Source: Lithospermum erythrorhizon
Lineage: Eukaryota > Streptophyta > Magnoliopsida > Boraginales > Boraginaceae
Reading direction: 5' to 3'
Length of the DNA: 64,000 nucleotides
NCBI GenBank assembly: GCA_019722365.1
Contig: JADFUC010000090.1
Span: 744,001 to 808,000 of the forward strand
Positions 48,174 through 59,519 of this stretch are shown one piece after another. A program made the position numbers and the translations under genes. Each line of letters starts with the position of its first letter. Within the stretch, counting starts at the first letter, position 1. The notes below the pieces were generated by a model. The model worked only from the letters and a program-made list of their open reading frames with translations. It searched no databases and had not been told where the DNA came from.

Positions 48174-48241
48174 GCCGCGCCGCGCCGCGCGCGCGCGCGC
48201 GCGCGCGCTTGCCGCCTTGCGCGCGCCTGCCGCGCGCGGCA
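48174..48241. repeat. (CG)n-rich tract with a 14-bp palindrome
   Basis: An alternating CG/GC run (48,183-48,208) is followed by GC-only text and the perfect palindrome TGCCGCGCGCGGCA at 48,228-48,241. Alternating purine-pyrimidine (CG)n favours Z-DNA and is rare in AT-rich plant DNA. Confidence 0.9.
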
Positions 48242-51200
48242 ATGGGATCAAATTATTTCGTATTTCTCATAATGCACACGCTTCAAATTCGATTCCTCGA
48301 GAAACACATTGATCTCATATCATTGATCTGCGTCATATAGGCACAAACTTGGCTCAAATCAGAATAAAGCATAAGATGCTGCGTTTAGAAGTGCTTCTTG
48401 CTCTGGCTTCATGTGTTAAACCAGGCGTACCACATTGATGTCCCGAAGATCTTAAATTCGCTTTACTCTGAGAGCGTATTGATCCGTCTGACTTGAAACA
48501 ACTTATTCTTTCATGAGACCACGTCTGAGGTACACCCGTCATGCAGCGGCGAGTTAATGTAGTTTGAGCGAGTTCTAGGGGTATGATAGTGGTAATACAT
48601 ATTAATTACACAGAATAAATAAATAAAATAATAGACTGGTAAACTGCCGTACTAAAACACTTACAATAAATTGTAAGTAAATACTAATACTTCGTCTCAC
48701 TGAAATATATTAGTATCGAAGACTGTCGCTTAAATTCAAGCAGGCAATGACTGCTGCGTACATTTTGAATCCGGTTATAATAGTAGGTTGTCGACGATTA
48801 TGTAAAACTACAACTCTTACATTGTCGGCTGGCGTACTGTTTACGAGATGCCACGACGTTGTATGTAAGAAAGCGGTTAAGCATGCGATTAAACCAAAGT
48901 GTTCTTTGGTGCAAAGCCAGCAGCGTTAGTGGAAATCAACGACATGATCGTTTAATGCGTATCAGTGTTGCTTGTTAAGCACCCGTCGCGGTGTGCCCGA
49001 TTGATCTGATTGATTGCGCAACTTTAAAATTGAACGTCTTTAGGCTTGCGTGGTGCTTATTACTTTGTTTTCATTTGCACCGTAAATACAGCACGTAATC
49101 AGCAATACATGCAACATAAAAAATAAAACAAGTATGCATTCGAGATATACGATATGACCCCTAGAACCTATTACAGTATTTATCAAATACTAACGCCAGT
49201 CATAATTCTTGTATCTTGTGCCTTTTGTGTATCAATAGAGTCCACAGTACCACAATCGTGAAATGATCTTGATATCTTGACATTTACATTATATACTAAC
49301 TTTATCTTAGGCGAACTGCCAGGCTTGTGGGTAAGCAATAAATAAATAAATGCAAAACATATTTCAAGGAAGATTGATTTCTGGCATTCGGTTCGCCGGG
49401 CCCAGGAAAAATAAATAAATGGGCCATATCATATACCTCATTTCAAATCCATTTACAAAATATAGGCACTTTATTCAAATCATATAAATGAACTTAATAA
49501 ATATTTTAAATGGCTGGAAATGCATGTTTGTAATTATCAAATTAATTAATCCATTATGATATATTGAAATTAATTAATATCAACTCGACTATCATACCGT
49601 CAATTTAATAATTGTACCGATAATTATTAACATATACATATTATAGAAAAATATTCATCATAAATATATTCTAAAATATATTAAGTGGTAAATTGTTACT
49701 ATAAATGTTATATCGCTTTAAATGTCATTTAAAGATATAATATAAAGGAAATTAAATTAATTGTCATCCATGGTAATTAAATCAATTAGGTGATTAAAAT
49801 GACAAATAATCGTAAAACGAAATAACTAGTCCCTGATTTTAGGAAACCAAAATAAGGAATAAATTCGGAATTAGGAGGGTTTTTCAAAATTAGGGCATAG
49901 CGTCGTAATGGGCTCGGACCGACCCGGCCTCTGGCCGACCTGCGTCGACCATGTGGCCAGGTATGAGTCGTCGTCGGCCCGTCATTCCAGTACCAAAATC
50001 GTGATCCGACACGGGCCGTGCCCGTAAGTCGCCGGAAGTCGGTCGGCGATTTATGTGTATCTGTATTGCTTCGGTTTTTGGATTTAATTTAGTGCGTTTT
50101 GTAAAATCGTTTTGGGAGGCTTTAAATTTTCAAAATTTATGAAATTGAACACATTAAACTTCATAATTCTCTTGAAACAAAATCCTGACTGAGTGGATTT
50201 CATTTAAAATACATTTTCATATTTAATTATTAATTAAGCAGATGCAGAAATCTCAAAATTGTTTTGAGCACTTAGAAAAATTCAAAAATTATGAAATTGT
50301 GGAGATCTTTACGTCTTATCAGGTTCAGGAAAAAATTAGTTTGTAATTTTAAAAATTTTAAATGCCCCAGACAAATTTTACAAAAGCATTTGAAGCAATA
50401 AATTAAATCGTCCTTTTAATTTATGAAACAAAATCCATATTAACAAAATATGATATCATTAAATGTAAACTTCAACACATGTATGTAATCGATAATCAAG
50501 AACATTGATTAAATTCGTCATATATTTATTAATTAAATATATGAACAAAGATAATCAAATAAAAATTGATAAAAACAACACGAAGCATAAAATAAATAAT
50601 GTAAAGAAAACTGACTTTAATCGGACGTAAGACCCGCGTGGAAAATACTATGGATATATGAGTATAAATACAAAATCCATAATTCCAGAGATCTTAAAGT
50701 GCATACGTTATTGAAAATATACTCTCTCTGATATATACTTACATGAGTATACGTTGCGGCGGAGTAAAATTCCCAGAGTTCATGGTTTTCAAATTCCACG
50801 ATGTGAATTTGAGCACCCGACTCACTTGTTGTAATGCTCGATGTGATATCTACAGTTGGTCCTTGGGAGGGTTGAATCGAGCCGATTTATCTTTAGTATG
50901 AAGATGAGCAAGCAGGAAAAACCCCCGAAAATTCTTGGGAGAAATTTGACCCGGAGAAGTGCTGAGGGTTTGTTTTCTCGAGCTCTTATGATGAAAAGCC
51001 CTAAAGTTTGCTTATATAGAAATTTAGGTTAAAAACCAGCTTAGATAAGCGTTAAGTATTAGCTTGACTCGTTGGCTCTATTAGTTCGTTAAGGCACAAT
51101 GAGTTGCTAATGAGTTGAACTGGCTAATTAGGCTTTAATTAAATAGTAATGGAGTCGATATCAATAATCTTTCAATTTATTGGTAAATACTAAAATTACT

Positions 51201-52608
51201 CGGCAATTAAATAATATTTAATTGATTCTATTTGATCGATATTACCACAAAATGCCACAGAACCATACTGATGAAAATACATTTTATCGATTAAATTTAA
51301 AATGACCTTAAATCGCTGACTTTCATCATTGATTCGTTTCGTTACTCGACTTTCATAATGACTTTTCCGTGCTTAACTTAAAATTGATGGCAAAATTAGT
51401 CGAAGATTAATTTTTTCGTTAAACTGCATTTTCCGTTGTACGCTTGCCGTCGCGTAACTACGTTTAGGGTTAATTTAGTCATTTTATATGCTCGTATTAA
51501 AATGTATAAATTACGAACTTGACATATAAATGTTCTCTTGGGCATTAGGTCGAACAGAAGATGCACTCGGCAATTTGGGTTCAGTGTTGATGCATATATT
51601 ACTATAAGCGTTTGTTGATTAACGATGCAATAAGTGTTAGGTGAAGCTCTTTCATCCCAGTTTATTGGTAAATATTGGAGGCAAACCAATAAGATGCAAA
51701 CCGCTGATAATGCAAAGCCCCAAAGCCAGAAAGTGGCGTATTTGTTTGATGACTATGCTTTATTGAAGGTTGAGCTTTGAAATTACTCGTAAATAAATAA
51801 TCTTTATTTCGTTCGTGATCGTTAATGCTCGTTGCTTCTTTATTTTGGTTATTACGTAGTATTGGCCAGAAAATAGTATGATGATGAGGATGCAAAATTT
51901 ATACTATTTTATTGATATAAATGCAAAGTAGAATCGTATCTTTAGATTTCCGAACCGTTGAATTTGTTAATGGTAAGCATTTAGTTCTCTTGAAATATGG
52001 CACGGAAGAAGCCATATTTGCGTACGATACTGCTCGGTCGCGCGTGTAGTTCCGGTGAACTCGCCAAATACATGCTCCTTTTTGATGATAGCGATCTTGA
52101 TCCTTCCTGGTAATATCTCATGCCGGAGGGTATGGGCAATGAATGTGTTGGAATCTGGAGTATTTAAATTTGTCGGAGCTTAAAGCGTCGGGGTTTTTCG
52201 GCTGAACCACAACGATGTTTACCTCGTTTGTTCGATGTAAGGAGATTGGAGGTCATGATCATTTGAAAAGGGATTTCTTTGATTAAATTTTCTCGAAGAT
52301 GAATGTTGGGATTGTCTTTATGGATGAAGTTGCGCTTCCACGATGAGAGTCTGAGGATGTTTTATGGAGAATGACTCAGCTCTCGATTGTGCTTAGTAGA
52401 GATAAGTTCGTTGGAACCTAAATTGTTGAGTGCACATCTTGGTGATTGAAATGAAATGCCTAGAACACCCATTTATATGTTGGTGAGCTCTTATACTGCG
52501 ATATGAAATGACTAAATTAACCACTAAGCGTAGTCACGTGGCCAGGCGGGTGCCAGCAGTGTAGAGTTGCCGGAAAAATTAACGTCGGAACTAATGCACC
52601 ATGCGATT
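48242..52608. other. retroelement-derived DNA with LTR-like traits, no intact gene
   Basis: 49,340-50,060 includes GC-rich blocks (ccgggccca; 49,905-50,050 rich in cggccgacc-like words) inside AT-rich text. On the minus strand CTATATAAGC near 51,013-51,022 looks like a TATA box for a minus-strand LTR promoter, fitting the minus-strand copia region at lower coordinates. The open frames here are short and unlike known domains. Confidence 0.4.
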
Positions 52609-52683
52609 TGAAGTTGGGTGATGGAAAAAAGTACGTTGAAGTTGGGTGATGGAGATGGAATCGCGGATGAAGTTGGGTGATGG
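52609..52683 (+). repeat. three copies of TGAAGTTGGGTGATGG
   Basis: Exact 16-base copies start at 52,609 (first bases ttg variant ttTGAAG), 52,637 and 52,668, spaced 28 and 31. Confidence 0.85.
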
Positions 52684-52759
52684 TTGCGTATTTAGCCTAT
52701 CAATTATCGATTCTTTTAAATTTAAATACAGTTCTTGCTTTGGCTATCAGTGCCTCTGA

Positions 52760-53030
52760 TTCTCTTTAATTTCATACATGAAATATAACTTCAGCGTCAT
52801 TTGTATGTGTGTGACATACAGGCTCGAGATAATGTCAGTTGTAATAATAATAGTGACCAATTCTGTTATTATAACGATTAATAATAGTAAGATCATGATA
52901 AAACTCGTAACCCACTTAAATTATCATGAAACCCACTAGTAATATACAATTACTAAGTTGAACATTAAGTTACGATAATCACATTTAACTTATTTGGTAA
53001 ATGAATTGATACATGATTAATACATGACGG
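52760..53030 (+). repeat. dispersed LTR-like fragment, copy 3 of 3
   Basis: Same landmark order as the copies at 9650-9925 and 43,800-44,065 and same orientation as the latter, about 9 kb away. Confidence 0.7.
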
Positions 53031-53339
53031 ACCTTAATAAATGAGATCAGTCATTGACTTCAACCGACAAGATGTACCATATTGTGGCCTTAGTCTTATG
53101 ATAAAAAATGTGTTCGAGGATAATGTGGGGTGAGTTAACCTTGTATCCGTGCCCGAGTTGCGATAATTTGTATCGTGCTTAGTTCGGTGCTTTGTAGTAG
53201 TGGGAAGCAGAATCCTTGGACCGCCCGATACAAACTTCCCGGCCCGTTTGGTGTATATACATAACAAGTTGAGGCTCCCACGATTATTGTTAAACATGTT
53301 AGCCTTGATCTGTTCGACTACAGTCATTTACCTTGTTTT

Positions 53340-55500
53340 AATGACTTAAACATTGATTTACTATCTAACATATGTGCTTAAGTGATTTGTTCCATAGGTA
53401 TGTTAGGAAGGGGGCCTTGAAAGTAGGCATTGACCTTGAAACAATATGATATCAAAAGCATTGAAACCCGATGAATAAATATGTGAGAACTGAGGTGATT
53501 TTTAATCTTAAAATATGAGTATAATTGAGATAGAGAAGAATCAGCCGTCTGAGCTTGAAAGTGAAGAATGGCGATGAAGAAGATCGTCCTTCTGCCGGTC
53601 ATGAAAGGACAAGAAGAAAAGTTCGCTGAAGAATCGAATCGGAAGAGCCAGGAGTCTTGGATCTGGCTTGAAGATTAAGGTAAAATTGTAAGCTTGAATC
53701 TTTACTTTTGCTCTTTCCTTGATCTTGATTGAGATTCTTATTTGGGAGATATTTTTAGGTATTTTTGACTAAAAAGATCTTAACAAGTTTAATATTTTTT
53801 AAGAATGTTTGTCAAAAGAAAATATTTTGAAAATTTTCATGTGTATATGGGGTTTAGATTCATTTTATTAAAGGGGTTTGAAGGAGAAACTTAACTTGCA
53901 GATAAATCAAAATTGATGGAGTTATAACGAAGCGGAAAATGTGATTTTAAGTTTACATGGCTAACCGTCGAGATCCCGGCATCAGGCAGGGGTCTCGATG
54001 GGGAGTCGATGACACAATTTTCTTTGTTTTCTCTGTTTAGACCCACGTGAGACATAGCCTACCGATGAAGTGCCGATGGAGTTTCAAAAATAGCCCGTTT
54101 TAACTCCATTTTTCCGCCTTTAAATGCAAATCTTCGAACTCTTTGACTTTTCCAAACAATTCTAAATGTTTTATATTCATTTCTCATCTTTAAAACACAG
54201 ATCTCTCAGATACATGATCTTTTCAGTTTATCAAAGGGTGAAGAGTTTGGACATATGCCAAACTTTGAAATGAAATAGAAGGCCCAAAAAGCGTTGAGTG
54301 TTTGATGAAATGTAAATGGGGAGTTGAGGCCTTGAGAGTATGCTTATACCTTTCAGCGAGGTTGAACAAATTTGATGTATTATCTACTGATGTAGGAATT
54401 TATAAATTATGCCAAAATTGTAATCTGTGTGGCTCGTTGGGGGCGTTTAAGATTGGGATAAAACAGTGATCTACGATACATAAAGAGATGTCCGTTAAGT
54501 TAAGTTTGTTTTTCATACTAAAGGTTTGAGGGGTCCGAGGTGTTGTGAGGCTTACTCGAGCTAGAAATCAGTGGGTGCTTGGTAGTGTTGAGGTAGTGCT
54601 GCAAGCGATGGGCATAAAGTGCTCGAGGTGGGGGAGTTTCTTACTCCCGAGCGATTGGGAGTTGAAATCACGAAGTTAATGGGTTCTTGGTGGTGTAATG
54701 CGAAGTTAGGCTAAGAGTTCTAAGTTGGTTGAGAACTCTGACATTTGAAGAAGTCTTAATCTAGTGGATTCTAGTGAAAGCACAAGGTGGGAGCCTTGGG
54801 TGAGGGGATGTAGATTAGCGAACCTCGTAGAAACACGTGTCGAGTTTTCATTTCTTTCCTACTCTTTATTTTATTTATATTACATATATGCTAGATTGCT
54901 GAATTCAGTTATAATACTAATTTATACGCTTATTGAATATGTAGGCATATAATTGAATTATTAATGTTAAATTGATATGTCAAGTTTGTCTATTTAAAAT
55001 AGAAGATATCACTATGTTGATGGTAATTCAATATTCATGATTAGGATGGTTTGATTTCGATTAATGAGCTTAATTGTTATATTCAGCAGTCAAATCATAG
55101 ATAGAAACTGTATCGAGAATACTCTTATGACTACTAGTATATCTATGTATTGAATTGTGGTATGTTTAATGAATTCAGGATTGATCGATAGCGTGAATGA
55201 ACTGGCCATTAGTATGCATGAATGAGCTTAATGTTAATATTGATCAAAATAGAGTTTTTAGATCTTTATTGCACATAATGATTTACTAGATGGTTTTATA
55301 GTTTCATAACTTTATACAACATTCATTTTTAGGGGTGTTAATACTTTAACATTCACGCGTTTGTTTTTACAAATTTATAAATCAAATATTAACGGTGAAA
55401 GAGATGAATTAAAGTTTGTATAAGTGAAAATTGACGACCTCTTGAGTCTGTCGCCCTCCCAGCCCCAGCTAAGAGGCGTCGTATAGGCTAAGCAACGATC
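53340..55500 (+). mobile_element. dispersed repeat, copy 2 of 2 (LTR-like, non-coding)
   Basis: Colinear with 28,960-31,330; the landmarks are given there. This copy is slightly shorter (for example 54,371 to 54,937 is 566 bases against 677 in copy 1). No open frame is shared between copies, supporting a non-coding LTR-like identity. Confidence 0.8.
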
Positions 55501-57300
55501 CTCTTGTTTGGGTGGTCAATTCTAACACCACCTACAATTGGGATAATCTTTCTATACATTAAATACGTTATCGTCACCGTATACAGTCATAAAAAGTGCA
55601 TTTCAAGATCCTCCTCAAGTAATCATTCGCTTTGCTGCCATTATGACCCAAAAGTTAATCCTATCGCCAGTGCATGGTATCAAGTTTAAATACCTACGGT
55701 CAGAATATCTGAGGATTTTCCGTGTTAGCTAGATTGACATGGGGGGTGAATAAGGTTTCATTATTCCTTTTTAAGTTTTAATTTAGCAATCTGGAATTAC
55801 AAAATAATAAGAATATGTTCTAATGTGATAACCGATAACCTAAGCTCGAGAATGATTGGTCAACAATAAAACAACAAGATGATTAGTAATAATATAAATG
55901 ATGACTTAAGTAAAGTAGGAAGAAGAAATCTGATACCTGAGATATTAAGCGAGCCGGTTCCTCTTCTTTCCGGCCAGGTAAACTCGACCTCAGGTTTGTA
56001 AAAGATAATGTACTAGCAGAAAATGTTTGATTACGCAGCAGCTTCTCTCAAAGCCTATTATCAAACACTTAACTCTTTCGTGGCCCATTTCTGCATTAGG
56101 TTTAGCTCCAAATCAACTCAGATTGAGACAAAATTATGTAAGTTTCAAAAGTACTACTCAGCCACAGAATAGTAACCACAATGCTTCCCATAGGATTTTA
56201 CTCGAAACAATAAATGTTTGAAAAAGATGAATTGTCCCTTGACTGACTTCTACATTAAGATTATGCGATAATAAATCTTGAGAGTTATGACTTTTGCCTT
56301 TTGCTTATCAAAGAAATAAATATACTCGATGGGACAAAATAGTTGCAAAGTTATTTAGGTTTTTGAAAAGAGGGGGCTTATAGTGCACAAATTTGCATTT
56401 TGAAAAGTTGCACTGCGTAAATGACCCCGTCGAGACCGGGGAGATATAGATGAATGGACCGGGCCTTGGTACTCGGCCTTTCTGTGTAGACCTTGCTCGA
56501 GGTCGGGGTCGATCGCCGGGATACTGCTCAGGGCCGGGGTCTGAGGGAATCTCGATCGTGGTGACTCCAGACCTACTGAAAGTCTCGATGGTTCATAGTG
56601 TCAATTCAAAACCATGATGTTTCGAAGCTAGTCTAAAACGAGAAGCTGTAGATATTTATACGAGACTTAACTAGCAGATCGATCTATACTTAAGATTTGA
56701 AACTACGGACCTTGGTTTTCAAACCACGATTAAGTTTAAATGGCGAAATCATGCTATAGGAGATTTAAAGCGACAAAATACTTAAAAAGTTTCTTACAAG
56801 CGCTTTATAAAGAAGAACCACGAACTTCCTTTGAAAACTGGCGTTTGTTTGACTTTCGTCAATGACTTTCGAACTTGATCAACAATTTTAGCACTTGAAC
56901 TTGTTAGAATAAACACTGGAATACATATTTGCGCTCAGCGGGATTAGTTCGATTAAGCAATTTGTTATCTTGAAATAGGTTTGAATGGAATGCTAGCAAA
57001 CTCACTTTGATGATAACAAATTGACTATCTTAAGGGGAAGAAAATGTGCAGAAACATAAGCGGCAAACACCGACATAAGATTCCCAATGTTTATTATAAA
57101 CGAAAACATCCATGAATGATATAATGATGACAATATAATAGCATGGCATACGATAAATCAATAAATTTATTATATAAAAAAAACGTCGGCGGTCATGCAT
57201 AGAGAACTAAACACTGAAACCAAAAACCAACAAAAGCACTAAGTCCTAAACATTACTCCCCACTTTGAGATGTCGTCACGAGGGGTACAACTCGTCATAA
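55501..57300. other. retroelement-derived DNA, with a CpG-rich block at 56,410-56,600
   Basis: The block at 56,410-56,600 contains gtcgagaccgggg, ggtcggggtcgatcgccggg and aagtctcgatggttc, related to the GTCTCGATG words in the dispersed repeat and at 59.0-59.2 kb. The text near 57,250 (tactccccactttgagatgt) is typical of the region near the 3' end of SIRE-type copia elements. No gene. Confidence 0.4.
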
Positions 57301-58740
57301 GCGGTCATAAACAGAAAATCATAAATAAGCATAAGCAAGACAATTGAATTCAAACGTCATGATCCTTGATTGATGCGGACCTCCGACAAACCCGAAAGAG
57401 ATCCGTACCATGTCATCATGTCAAAGGATGTAGTCTCAGTCGATCCCAGGAGGCCACCGTGTACTCGGACCCATGGCATGAATTATAGCCTCAGACCATA
57501 AATGCGTCAAAGTAGCCAAATACTTTTTGTGGGCCTTGGCTTTTCATTGTCCTTGAGAAACAAGGAGAGTTTCATAATTCCTTTCATAATCTTTAAGCAA
57601 CATTTTCTTTGATGATAATCGCGGTCTCACCGATGAGCATTTGCGCCCAACGATGTCATTTAGTGCTTGCCTCGTGGTCTTGAAATGTTTTACTCATAAA
57701 CTTCAGAGAACTTTCATGTACGTCGTCGTAATACTCCTCTACATAAATCATTAAATGTCCTCGTCGTCCACCGAAGTCCTAAATGCGTCATCATCACCAT
57801 CATCCAGCTACGGATCCTCAAATGCGTCTACACTCACGAACCATTTCCTCCCATGATGTTTGGATAGCCTTTCTATCTTAGCGGTTCGCGATCTCAAACC
57901 AGCCCAAAGTCGGTGTGTGATATGCGATGGTGCGAAGTCCGGAAGTAGTCTTGGTGATTGATCGTTCCCCGATTCTTGGCGTACCCCTGGAAACACCACA
58001 TCTCCTCGAGATTCCATGATGTGTGTGATAAGCGTCGTAAGGAAGATTTGTATGCGTCGTATTGCTATGATCTGCGTATGGAAGCGATGAAAGTGGTAGA
58101 TTTATCGGATTGTGACGCAAAATTTGTAAGTCAGAGTTCGCTGACAGGCTTCAGTTCTATCGAGAACCAGCGGGAACCGCGGAAGCTTGACCTAAGGTGT
58201 TATAGTAAACTTTACCATATACAAGTACGAAGCACGGAGAACTAATCAGCCTTTGCGTTTAAACCACCGGCCGTTATTCAACCGGCAGTCTTTCGCGACT
58301 CGATCTCATTTCGGAGCGCGTATCCGACAACTTGCGGAATACATTTCAGGACGAGAATATCTCTAAAATTTCTCAACATACTCGTAAGATCACCGCTGAA
58401 CTCCGAGCAATGTTCAAATTATTTTACTAAATTGAATAACAACATTAAGCCAAAAAGTAAAACCCGATCAAAGGGAAGATATGGAGACTTCTGAAAAGAA
58501 CCTCCGTTTCACGGAATTTCACGTTCCCGGAATGGAGTACCCTCGAAATCTCTCCGTCGTAGTAGTAACCATCAGTATATTGGGTTTGCGAGTAACACTT
58601 TTCCACTCCTGCAAGAGAGGGTAATTGATTCACATTTTCATAAGCACAATAGTTTGAGGAACTTCATGGTATGAGTACGACTTGGTTTGAATTTTGGGTT
58701 TGGAATGCTGCCCTCTTTTGGGTTTAGGGTTAGAGGCCAT
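57301..58740 (-). other. possible decayed gag-like region on the minus strand
   Basis: A minus-strand ATG at 58,740 opens MASNPKPKRGQHSKPKIQ, a basic, proline-containing start of the kind seen in some copia gag proteins. Frames further along (such as 58,633-58,445) continue in other phases. Identity as gag is tentative. Confidence 0.3.
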
Positions 58741-59519
58741 TTTTATGAGAAATTTGAATAGGGAATGGAGTTTAGGTTGAAGCCCGATGTAATTTTAATT
58801 GTAGAATTTGTGAATTTTGATGAATTTGTGAAGGAAAGGGTTGAATGTGTGATTTGATGAATTAGGGTTGAAATTTTTAGGTGTGGTTGAAATGAAGTGG
58901 CAATTTGAAATGGTATATATATTGAGTTCATGAGACCATTCGAGACTGAGGGGTCAGGCCGAAGAATACAAATGTTAGTTATAGCGCCGTGAGACCCGTT
59001 AAAGAGAGAGTCGATGAAGTGCGATCAGACAGGGGGTCTTTTTGTTAGAGACCTCGTGAAACATGAGATCTGATGGCCAGTTCTTGCCCAACAGACCCAC
59101 ATTCGAGAGGGGGTCTTGATGGGGTCTGTTGAGATGTTTTTGTTCGAGGACCTCATCGAGAGCATGGGGTCGGTAGGTCTCGATGGCCGGTGAGTCCTGG
59201 TCAACATTGGGACTCTCGTAGGACACAGGGGGTGGGTCTGTATGAGCCGTTCTTCATCAGGCTCACGCTGATCATTAATGAAACTCTGATAGACTCTCGA
59301 AACAACCCGAGCGCGTCGATCAAAACTGACAACCCGTCCCAGATCTTGATATCTTGTGATGACACAATCTAATATCCACTTGTGACCTCATTGATCAGTC
59401 AAAGCCATTTTTGGACAATTTCATCATTTAGGCTACATCGTCCCCGATATATGATATGAAGGCGTAATTTTAAGCACGTAGCAGCGGCTAGAACAGAGAT
59501 GGCATGATAAGATAAAATT
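58741..59519 (-). mobile_element. LTR-like region with repeated GTCT(C/T)GATGG words
   Basis: It lies just beyond the RNase H end of the copia region at 59.5 kb, where the 3' LTR should be. TATATATA at 58,914-58,921 could be the LTR promoter. 58,990-59,225 repeats gaGGGGGTCTTGATGGGG, tAGGTCTCGATGG and gagacctcg words several times in both orientations. Ends not defined. Confidence 0.4.

Noticed and set aside
53340..55500. Reading the two 2.2-kb repeats as LTRs of one 26-kb element
   Set aside because: The interval contains intact ordinary genes (FTSHI3, At5g19025-like), so they cannot bound a single retroelement.
57808..58245. Overlapping frames on both strands at 57.8-58.2 kb
   Set aside because: All short with no domain; random openness in CpG-rich DNA is sufficient explanation.
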